Position numbers and translations under genes: made by a program | Assembly (NCBI GenBank): GCA_903913345.1 | Contig: CAIWLA010000131.1 | Span: 1 to 6,164, forward strand | Direction of reading: 5' to 3' | Source of the DNA: an uncultured Magnetococcales bacterium | GTDB lineage: Bacteria > Pseudomonadota > Magnetococcia > Magnetococcales > Magnetaquicoccaceae | DNA length: 6,164 bases | Notes under the pieces: generated by a model | The model's input: the letters and a program-made list of their open reading frames with translations, nothing else | Told to the model about the DNA's origin: nothing | The model's database searches: none | In this document: positions 1 to 5,255 of the stretch, one piece after another | Layout: each line of letters starts with the position of its first letter | Numbering within the stretch: position 1 is the stretch's first letter

Positions 1-72
1 ATCGTATACCTGTTCCTGGATGCTCTTGAAATTTTTCAAGGTCAGGCGTGTTATGCGCATGGATTCTTCCAT
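1..72 (-). CDS. AAA/RecF-type ATPase, N-terminal 24 codons only
   Basis: The reverse strand opens at ATG (72-70) and stays open to the window edge for 24 codons. The peptide starts MEESMRITRLTLKNFKSI, and the block MRITRLTLKNFKSI is the typical first beta strand and turn of SMC/RecF/OLD-like AAA ATPases, which precedes a Walker A loop that would lie outside the window. Such ATPases occur in DNA repair and are common in defence loci, often beside a nuclease partner. The start overlaps the stop of the upstream 90-residue gene as TGATG, and GGAG (83-80) lies 7 nt before ATG72. A second in-frame ATG at 60-58, with GGAAG 5 nt upstream, would give the more usual MRITRL start. The family call rests on a short motif, so the partner, length and function cannot be judged here. 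Confidence 0.72.
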   Translation of the reverse strand, partial: MEESMRITRLTLKNFKSIQEQVYD

Positions 73-344
73 CACGACACTCCAAATACCTTCATGACCT
101 CGTCACCGAGGTGGTTGATCACCTTGACCGCAATACGACCGGATTGGGGTTTTTCAAAGGGGCGGGAGGTATCCCGGTTCAGGGAGGCCCAGGCTTCCGC
201 GTCGATTTCTGCCTTGAGGCTGGTTTTCAGTGCCCGGTAGGGATCGTTGGCCCCCAGGAAATAGGCGTGACGGACAAAAAAGCTCTCCTCGTTGGCCTCG
301 TCATGGGTCAGAGTTTCCACCTGTTTTTTCGCGTCTCGTACCAT
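72..344 (-). CDS. 90-residue protein resembling the C-terminus of a type III-like DNA methyltransferase; probable gene remnant
   Basis: The ORF encodes 90 residues. From about residue 20 it carries HAYFLGANDPY, then LKAEIDAEAW, TSRPFEKPQSGRIAVKV and INHLGDEVMKVF. From memory these match the extreme C-terminus of large restriction-modification proteins, most likely the Mod-type adenine methyltransferase of type III-like systems, though the Res/helicase partner is possible. The catalytic methyltransferase motifs (DPPY, FxGxG) are absent, and a full Mod would be many hundreds of residues, so this is probably the tail of a truncated gene. It is nevertheless well embedded: its ATG shares bases with the toxin stop (TAATG, 346-342) and its TGA shares bases with the next ATG (TGATG, 74-70). 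It could therefore be translated by coupling and might have a role of its own. The restriction-modification link is moderate and based on recall, not a search. Confidence 0.55.
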   Translation of the reverse strand: MVRDAKKQVETLTHDEANEESFFVRHAYFLGANDPYRALKTSLKAEIDAEAWASLNRDTSRPFEKPQSGRIAVKVINHLGDEVMKVFGVS

Positions 345-775
345 TACGCGCTCTCCGTCCGAAACGGGTTGATGATCGTCAATGTGCCAGCGATCACCTG
401 CCCATGCTGCATATCCCCGCTATAAAGGGTGTCACAACCTGCTGCCAAAGCGGTCGCCACAATCAAACTGTCCCAGTAGCTGATGCCCAATGACTCACGC
501 AATTGGGAAGCTCGCAAGAAAATGGCCTCATGATCCGTCATGATCTCGCAATCCCAGTGCAATTGCCGGATCACTTCCCGCAGTTCTTCTTCCCCGTACC
601 CCGCTTTTTTGCGCAGGTTGTAGCCCAATTCCCGGATGACCTGTCCATTGATCACCGGTTGTGTCACGGCATTCAACAATTGATTGGCCATGACCTTCTT
701 GGAATATGGGCTTTTTCCCAGGGCGTAAACAAAAACATTGGTATCAACGAAGGCACGGACGGTCATACAATTCAT
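344..775 (-). CDS. vapC: PIN-domain ribonuclease, VapC-like toxin
   Basis: This 143-residue protein has the layout of a single PIN domain. The acidic residues expected to bind Mg2+/Mn2+ are visible: D11 in FVDTNVFVYA, E49 in VIRELGYN, D102 in YWDSLIVATA and D121 in LYSGDMQHG, with N13 as the usual polar partner. PIN proteins of this size are generally toxins that cleave RNA, often tRNA or rRNA, and are held inactive by an antitoxin. The upstream gene is a small DUF2281-type protein whose end overlaps this start by 32 nt, the classic antitoxin-then-toxin order. Neither candidate start, M1 (775) nor M4 (766, MTVRAFVDTN), has a strong Shine-Dalgarno, which fits translation coupled to the antitoxin; M4 matches the usual short PIN N-terminus better. 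All four acidic residues are present, so it looks catalytically intact. The RNA target cannot be predicted. Confidence 0.85.
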   Translation of the reverse strand: MNCMTVRAFVDTNVFVYALGKSPYSKKVMANQLLNAVTQPVINGQVIRELGYNLRKKAGYGEEELREVIRQLHWDCEIMTDHEAIFLRASQLRESLGISYWDSLIVATALAAGCDTLYSGDMQHGQVIAGTLTIINPFRTESA

Positions 776-1010
776 CCCGACTCATGGGTTGCAGATCACC
801 GTACTGCGTGGCCACACGAGTACGCAACGCGGCCAACGGGCCAGAAAATCCTTCGGTTGTATTGTTTGGAGCTTCTCTTGCGTCGAGGGCAGGTTCCGCG
901 CCGATTGGCATCCGGTATCGTGTTGCTAGAAACTCAACAAAATCAAACACCTCTACCTGTTTTTCAGGCGTCAGAGTGCGCAATTTTTCCACCAATTCGG
1001 TATATCCCAT
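744..1010 (-). CDS. DUF2281-type antitoxin, partner of the PIN toxin
   Basis: The product is 88 residues from the chosen start. Its N-terminus, MGYTELVEKLRTLTPEKQ followed by VEVFDFVEFL, is the helical DUF2281 signature (compare L-PxE-KQ-EV-DFVEFL), a family often encoded just upstream of PIN toxins. The remaining 50 or so residues are polar and low in secondary-structure signal up to MSRDELYD. In such antitoxins the C-terminal part usually wraps the toxin, and a stretch like this would suit that role; this is inference. An ATG exists at 1028 (giving MKGVCI first), but AAAGGAG at 1025-1019 lies 8 nt before ATG 1010, so 1010 is the likelier start. The last 32 nt overlap the toxin gene in another frame. 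I see no obvious ribbon-helix-helix or AbrB DNA-binding motif, so autoregulation is not evident. Confidence 0.78.
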   Translation of the reverse strand: MGYTELVEKLRTLTPEKQVEVFDFVEFLATRYRMPIGAEPALDAREAPNNTTEGFSGPLAALRTRVATQYGDLQPMSRDELYDRPCLR

Positions 1011-1018
1011 GATGCAGA

Positions 1019-1025
1019 CTCCTTT
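1019..1025 (-). promoter_or_regulatory. Shine-Dalgarno AAAGGAG deciding the antitoxin start
   Basis: AAAGGAG on the minus strand sits 8 nt upstream of ATG 1010 and inside the alternative reading from ATG 1028. It is the strongest ribosome binding site in the toxin-antitoxin block and favours the shorter protein. The toxin downstream has none of comparable strength. Confidence 0.7.
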
Positions 1026-1038
1026 CATTTCGGTTCCC

Positions 1039-1170
1039 TCATGCCGCCTTGCCCGTCACGAATGCGGCCACCAGCTTATCCAATTCCGCCTGTATTTCAA
1101 ACACCGCCGTAAACTCGGCGAAAGCCCGGCGGCCAAACAGGCCCAGGTTGTTTACCCCTATCCCATTGTA
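1039..1170 (-). pseudogene. C-terminal remnant of a type III-like restriction helicase (BPTD_3080/Res-like)
   Basis: The last 43 codons of this frame read GVNNLGLFGRRAFAEF and then TAVFEIQAELDKLVAAFV, ending at TGA 1041-1039. From memory this resembles the extreme C-terminus of large DEAD/DEAH-helicase restriction subunits, whose ends carry a W-P-(A/G)-V-N-N-x-G-x-F-G-R-W-A-F-x-E motif. Here the usual tryptophan after FGR is replaced by arginine. The frame has no start codon or ribosome site at the beginning of the conserved part. Further upstream it runs into the antisense of the ybbP-like gene and stops looking like protein. It is therefore a scrap, not a working gene. It ends 28 nt before the antitoxin start on the same strand, which suggests that a restriction gene was deleted down to its tail beside the toxin-antitoxin pair. 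Family assignment is moderate. Confidence 0.5.
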
Positions 1171-1235
1171 CGTAGGTGGGTTTGGCTTGGCGAGGGATGA
1201 TGGTCGGGGTGGTTTTTCTGGTCGGTACGCCCGGT

Positions 1236-3788
1236 TTACCGTCGGCCATACGGGTGCAAAACCGCCATGACCGGTTTTTCCCATTCCCGATAACTGCCGA
1301 TCCAGCCGGTCAAAAAGACCACGGAGGCCCCCCCCGCAAAGGCCATCAGGGTCAGCCACGGGTTGAAAATCCAGATCTCGTTCAGCAATCCTTCCACGGC
1401 CAACGCGGTGGTGAACTGCCCGATGACGACACCAATCCCCGCTGCCATGCCACCGAACAAGGCCCATTCGACGGCGACAATCCGGGCCACCTCCCCACGG
1501 GTGGCACCGATCAGACGATAGAGGGCGATTTCGTGGGTACGCCGTCGCCGGGAGGCCTCCACGCTGACGCCCAACACCAGGAGTCCAGCCGCCACCGCCG
1601 CGCCACCCAAAAATCGGGCGGAACGGGCCACCTGATGGAGCAATGCCCGCACACTCTCCAGCACCGTTCGCGTGGCGATGGCGGTCACATTGTGCAGCCG
1701 ATCGGTCATGGCCGCCAATAGGGGTTCCTCCTGCTCCATCGGGGCGATCACGGCCGCCATCCAGCTCATCGGCACCCCTTGCAACACCGCTGGCGACAAG
1801 ATGACGAAAAAATTAAGCCCCAGGTCAGACCAGCGCACCGCGCGCAGATTGGCCACGCGGGCCGTGATCGTCACCCCCTGAATGGTCAACGCGAGGTTGT
1901 CTCCCACGGTCAGCCCCAACCCCTTGGCCATCTCCACCTCCACGCTGGCCTCCTGGGCGGTCGGGTCACTCCACCAGGATCCCGCCACCAACCGGTTGCC
2001 GGTGGGCATCTCCTCGGCACAGGTCAGGACATATTCCCTGGCCTTGCGCCAGGATTGGGGCTGGTCGGGATCCTCCTCCACCACCTCTTCTCCACTTAAC
2101 AATCGACCGCGTACCGTTGGAAACATCTGGATGGCCTCCGGTCCTGGTCCGGCAAACCGGCGGGCCGTCTCCTGGAAGATGGGCACCTGGTCCGGTTGAA
2201 TATCGATGAAAAAAAAGCTGGGCATGTGGCGCGGCAGACGGCTGACCATTTGCTGGTTCAGGTTGTCTTCCAGAAACAGCACACTTCCCACCAGCCCCAA
2301 CCCCACCCCCAGGGCCATGATCACCCGACCCTGATTTTCGCCCCGGCGCAGCAGTCCATTTACGGCCAATTGGCCATAAAAACGGCGGGGAGTCAGGAGA
2401 GGCAGCAGCCAGAGGCTGGCGTGGGCCATGCTCCAGGCCAGCAGCAGCAGTCCCCCCAGACCGACCATGAAGAGCAGACCAAAGCGGCTCTCTCCCGACC
2501 AGAGGGCAATCCCCCAGGCAGTCGCAGCGGTGGCCAGGAGTCCCAGCCCACCGAGCCAGAGATCCCTTTTCCTGGAGTGCGGTTCCGCCTCTCCCCCGGC
2601 GGCGGTGCAAAAGAGTCGGGCCGGTGAGAGGTGCCGGTTCCACCACAGTGGCCCGGCGGCACACAGAAGGCTCAACACCAGCCCCAGCCCCGCGCCGGTC
2701 AACGCCAGCCCGAAGGAGGGCTGATAGACGGCCTCGGACGGGAAGAGGCCGACCAGGATCTGGGGCAGGAGGGTGGGCAGGAGCACCCCCAGGAGGCCGC
2801 CCGCCAGACTGGCCAGCCAGACCATGCGCACCGTTGCCCACAAGACCAGGGCGACCAGGTGGCTGGTTTCGGCGCCGAGCAGTTTGAGAATGGCGATGGT
2901 GTGGCGATTGTCCCGCAGGTAGGCCGCCATGGCACCGGTCATGGCCATTCCCCCCATCAACAGGGTCAACAAGGCGGTCAGGGCCAAGAACAGGGCAAAA
3001 CGACGGATGAAACGGCGCACGGTTGGCTGACTCTGTTCCGGTGTCCAGAGGCGAATGCCCGCCGCCTGGGCTTTGGCCCGCAGGGTATGGGCCAGGGCCG
3101 TCCCGTTCTCTCCCTCCGCCAGACGGACCGAGACCACCTGGGTCACCCGACTGCCAGGCTGCAACAGGCCGGTCTGTGCCACCCGCGCCAAGGGAATGAT
3201 CATCCGAGGCCCCAGGCTGAAGAGATGGGTGACGCGGTCGGGTTCACTGGTCAGGGCAGCGGCAATGGTGAACGAGCCATCGCCCAACAGGATGGCCTCG
3301 CCGATCTTCAATCCCAGGCGGGTCAGCAGCCCCTTTTCCACCACGGCACCCCCTCCAGAGAGCGCCTGTGCCAGGGATGCCCCCCCCTCCAGTTGCACAT
3401 GGCCCCGCAGGGGATAATCGTCCGCCACCGCCTTGACCTCCACCAGCAGGGAACGGTTTGACCCTGCCACGCGGGCCATGGCATTGAATTCCAGTCCCGG
3501 CGAGAGGGTTCGTCCCGGTCCGGCCACCTGTTGTTCGGCAAAGGTGAGCACCTCGGCAGGCAACGCGTCGGGCAGCCGTCCGGCCCGGAGTGGTATGGCG
3601 GCTTGCAGGCGCAGATCGGCGGCCAGCAACTGCCGGGCATTGGCCTCCATGGCCCCCCGCAAAAAGAGGGCCGATGCGGCCACCCCCACCAGTACCGTCA
3701 CGCAGAGAAAGAGGGCGGCCGCAAAAAAACGGCCATTGATCCGCGTGGTGGAGGCGGCCAACGTGCCGTGGGGGATGGCTATCCGCAT
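1236..3788 (-). CDS. ybbP: FtsX-family ABC transporter permease, YbbP-like, two FtsX domains
   Basis: This 850-residue inner-membrane permease is close to E. coli YbbP (about 800). One N-terminal segment (about 21-43) is followed by a periplasmic domain (about 44-263). The first FtsX block has segments near 264-289, 309-345 and 360-381, including the cytoplasmic loop RHTIAILKLLGA (295-306). Central segments lie near 411-430, 437-463 and 489-506, followed by a second periplasmic domain (about 507-724). The second FtsX block (725-745, 772-800, 811-832) contains RTHEIALYRLIGATRGEV (750-767), the coupling region that contacts the ATPase. These proteins belong to the MacB/LolE-like mechanotransmission class and usually do not carry a substrate through a channel; the YbbAP substrate is not settled. 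The start overlaps the ATPase gene by 10 nt, and GGAGG (3803-3799) lies 10 nt upstream. No convincing terminator follows, so transcripts may run into the toxin-antitoxin block. Confidence 0.92.
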   Translation of the reverse strand: MRIAIPHGTLAASTTRINGRFFAAALFLCVTVLVGVAASALFLRGAMEANARQLLAADLRLQAAIPLRAGRLPDALPAEVLTFAEQQVAGPGRTLSPGLEFNAMARVAGSNRSLLVEVKAVADDYPLRGHVQLEGGASLAQALSGGGAVVEKGLLTRLGLKIGEAILLGDGSFTIAAALTSEPDRVTHLFSLGPRMIIPLARVAQTGLLQPGSRVTQVVSVRLAEGENGTALAHTLRAKAQAAGIRLWTPEQSQPTVRRFIRRFALFLALTALLTLLMGGMAMTGAMAAYLRDNRHTIAILKLLGAETSHLVALVLWATVRMVWLASLAGGLLGVLLPTLLPQILVGLFPSEAVYQPSFGLALTGAGLGLVLSLLCAAGPLWWNRHLSPARLFCTAAGGEAEPHSRKRDLWLGGLGLLATAATAWGIALWSGESRFGLLFMVGLGGLLLLAWSMAHASLWLLPLLTPRRFYGQLAVNGLLRRGENQGRVIMALGVGLGLVGSVLFLEDNLNQQMVSRLPRHMPSFFFIDIQPDQVPIFQETARRFAGPGPEAIQMFPTVRGRLLSGEEVVEEDPDQPQSWRKAREYVLTCAEEMPTGNRLVAGSWWSDPTAQEASVEVEMAKGLGLTVGDNLALTIQGVTITARVANLRAVRWSDLGLNFFVILSPAVLQGVPMSWMAAVIAPMEQEEPLLAAMTDRLHNVTAIATRTVLESVRALLHQVARSARFLGGAAVAAGLLVLGVSVEASRRRRTHEIALYRLIGATRGEVARIVAVEWALFGGMAAGIGVVIGQFTTALAVEGLLNEIWIFNPWLTLMAFAGGASVVFLTGWIGSYREWEKPVMAVLHPYGRR

Positions 3789-4453
3789 GGAGCAGACGCC
3801 TCCAATCGACCATCCACCAGATGGAAACGGTGGTCGGCGCGATGGGCCAATTGGGGATCATGGGTCACCAGAAACAGGGTGGAACCCCATTGTCCGGCAC
3901 AGGAGAAGAGTAGATCTATGATATGTCGGCTGGTATCCTGATCCAGATTGCCGGTTGGTTCGTCCGCCAGAATCAGGGCCGGACGGGTGACAAAGGCCCG
4001 CGCGATGGCCACCCGCTGTTGTTCTCCACCCGACAGTTCCGCCGGACGATGGGTGGTGCGATGGGCCAGCCCCACCTGCTCCAGCATGGCCATGGCCCGT
4101 GGCCGACTCTCTGGCAATCCGGCCAGATCCAGCGGAAGGGCCACATTTTCCCAGGCGGTCAAGGTGGGGACCAGATGAAAATCCTGAAAGACAATACCCA
4201 CATGCTGGCGACGAAAACGGGCCAGTGCATCGGCAGAGAGGTTGTTGAGCCACGCCCCATTGACCTGAATCCGTCCTGCGGTGGGTCGTTCCACCCCGGC
4301 CAGCAGGGCCAGCAGGGTGCTTTTGCCACTCCCGGACGGACCGAGCAGACCAGCCACCTCTCCCCTGGCCACCGAGAGGGAAATATCCCGGAGAATGGGC
4401 AAGGGTTGGCCACCGTGTACCAGCGAATAAAAAACATTGTCGAGGTGAATCAT
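3779..4453 (-). CDS. ybbA: ABC transporter ATP-binding protein, YbbA-like (LolD/MacB class)
   Basis: This 224-residue ATPase carries the full motif set: Walker [10 protein letters not shown] (38-46), Q-loop Q90 in [16 protein letters not shown], signature LSGGEQQR (140-147), Walker [12 protein letters not shown] (161-171) with catalytic E165, and the H-loop in LVTHD (H198). The [14 protein letters not shown] stretch and short length are typical of the LolD/MacB/YbbA group, which powers FtsX-type permeases. A 10-nt overlap joins it to the permease gene, so the two form a YbbA-YbbP complex at the inner membrane. The frame stays open upstream to 4591, but the family start is [10 protein letters not shown] at 4453, with AGGG about 8 nt ahead. 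The upstream extension is only antisense of tesA. This ATG interlocks with the tesA ATG in CATG, so its promoter must lie within tesA. Confidence 0.94.
   Translation of the reverse strand: MIHLDNVFYSLVHGGQPLPILRDISLSVARGEVAGLLGPSGSGKSTLLALLAGVERPTAGRIQVNGAWLNNLSADALARFRRQHVGIVFQDFHLVPTLTAWENVALPLDLAGLPESRPRAMAMLEQVGLAHRTTHRPAELSGGEQQRVAIARAFVTRPALILADEPTGNLDQDTSRHIIDLLFSCAGQWGSTLFLVTHDPQLAHRADHRFHLVDGRLEASAPCG
4442..4447 (+). promoter_or_regulatory. Shine-Dalgarno GAGGTG for tesA, inside ybbA
   Basis: GAGG at 4442-4445 lies 6 nt upstream of the tesA ATG at 4452. On the opposite strand these same bases are codons of the first residues of the ATPase. It supports the ATG at 4452 despite the rather long leader peptide that results. 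Confidence 0.65.
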
Positions 4454-5129
4454 GAATGGAATAATCCCTGTCTGGTGCGACGATTGTACGGCCTTTTGCA
4501 TCGCCGTTCGTCGCGGTTTTCCTGTTTTGATTGGCATGGTGCTCTGGCTGATGATGATCCCAAATCCCCTTTCGGCGCAACCATCCGCCATTATTCTCTG
4601 TCTGGGAGACAGTCTGACGGCGGGTTATGGCGTTCCTTCCACGGCCAGTTGGCCGACTTTGTTGCAAAATCGCCTGCGTCAGGAGGGATATGACCACCGG
4701 GTGGTCAATGCGGGGGTCTCCGGGGATACCACGGCGGGGGGGTTGCACCGTCTGGATTGGCTGTTGCGCACCCCACCCACCATCGCCATTGTCGCCCTGG
4801 GGGCCAATGATGGTTTGCGGGGCCTGGACCTGCAAGAGATGAAACAAAACCTGGCCGATATTCTCAGGCGACTCCAACAGGCGGGGGTGCGTCCCATCCT
4901 GGCCGGGCAGCGGGTTCCTCCCAATTATGGTCGTCCGTACAGCGAACGGTTCGCCGCCATTTATGCCGAGTTGGCCCAGGAAACGGGGGTCACCCTCATC
5001 CCCTTTCTCCTGGAGCAGGTGGCCGCTCTTCCAGAACGCAATCAGGAGGATGGCATCCATCCCAACGCCATCGGCTATCAGCAGGTATTGGCCAATGTCT
5101 GGCCGGTGTTGCATCCCCTCCTGCCCTGA
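4452..5129 (+). CDS. tesA: Periplasmic SGNH lipase/acyl-CoA thioesterase I, TesA-like (arylesterase)
   Basis: This 225-residue precursor belongs to the SGNH/GDSL hydrolases. Block I is GDSLTAGYG with nucleophile S54, block II is SGDTTAGG with oxyanion glycine G91, block III is GANDGLRG with N119, and block V is DGIHPN with D200 and H203, so the catalytic set is complete. NYGRPY (158-163) also matches E. coli TesA, which hydrolyses acyl-CoA, lysophospholipid and small esters in the periplasm. The N-terminus is a Sec-type signal: an unusually long n-region with R20-R21, a hydrophobic core (about 23-36) and likely cleavage after LSA (40-42). No later start keeps a usable signal, and GAGG sits 6 nt before this ATG. 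It diverges from ybbA as in E. coli. A functional link, for example handling of lipid products in the envelope, is often supposed but unproven. Confidence 0.93.
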   Translation: MNGIIPVWCDDCTAFCIAVRRGFPVLIGMVLWLMMIPNPLSAQPSAIILCLGDSLTAGYGVPSTASWPTLLQNRLRQEGYDHRVVNAGVSGDTTAGGLHRLDWLLRTPPTIAIVALGANDGLRGLDLQEMKQNLADILRRLQQAGVRPILAGQRVPPNYGRPYSERFAAIYAELAQETGVTLIPFLLEQVAALPERNQEDGIHPNAIGYQQVLANVWPVLHPLLP

Positions 5130-5130
5130 A

Positions 5131-5186
5131 ACCGGACCGATCCACGAGTGGGATGGTGAAAAAATATCGGGACCGGTCACATTTTT
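5131..5186 (+). terminator. Probable rho-independent terminator of tesA
   Basis: Two nested arms pair across the spacer: ACCGG (5131-5135) with CCGGT (5173-5177), and CCGAT (5137-5141) with ATCGG (5166-5170). They are separated by a small 1x2 internal loop (A against GA). The apical loop of 24 nt can fold a little further through CCACGAGTGG. Five T residues follow at 5182-5186 after ACA-type spacing. The stem begins 2 nt after the tesA stop. The large loop and short T run make it a moderate, not strong, terminator. Confidence 0.45.
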
Positions 5187-5189
5187 GTA
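5174..5189 (+). promoter_or_regulatory. Weak sigma54-like -24/-12 element upstream of the flagellin-like gene
   Basis: CGGTCACATTTTTGTA has GG (5175-5176) and GT (5187-5188) separated by exactly 10 nt, and a T-rich stretch before the second pair. Sigma54 promoters need GG-N10-GC, so the -12 dinucleotide is imperfect. Sigma54 control is common for late flagellar genes, and transcription would start about 57 nt before the ATG. The bases also belong to the putative terminator stem, so this is only a suggestion. No better sigma70 or sigma28 site was seen in 5130-5255. Confidence 0.15.
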
Positions 5190-5255
5190 GAGTATGACGG
5201 TTGTGCCATGGTATGCTGGGAGTAACGGAAGATCCGAAAACGTAAGGAATGGGTC

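Noticed and set aside
48..1012. Plus-strand open frames over the toxin-antitoxin block
   Set aside because: They are antisense to genes with recognised PIN and DUF2281 motifs and overlapping starts, and they show no domains of their own.
1171..1200. TACAAT as a possible -10 box for the toxin-antitoxin operon
   Set aside because: The hexamer fits, but no acceptable -35 sequence exists 16-18 nt upstream, and it sits at the edge of the remnant coding segment.
1170..1467. Upstream continuation of the Res-like remnant into 1467
   Set aside because: This part lies in the 3' end of the permease gene in another frame, and its composition is that of a shadow frame. Only the last 43 or so codons look like the restriction protein.
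2631..3461. A 276-codon plus-strand open frame inside the permease gene
   Set aside because: The product is a biased Gln/Gly/His-rich chain with no structure. The permease on the other strand has clear FtsX features throughout.
3779..4591. Longer ATPase start at 4591 adding 46 residues
   Set aside because: The added part is antisense of tesA coding sequence and does not resemble any ABC ATPase N-terminus. [10 protein letters not shown] at 4453 is the family-typical start.
5201..5220. TATGCT as a possible sigma70 -10 box for the flagellin-like gene
   Set aside because: The nearest TTG-containing -35 candidates are 21 nt away or too close, so the spacing does not fit.
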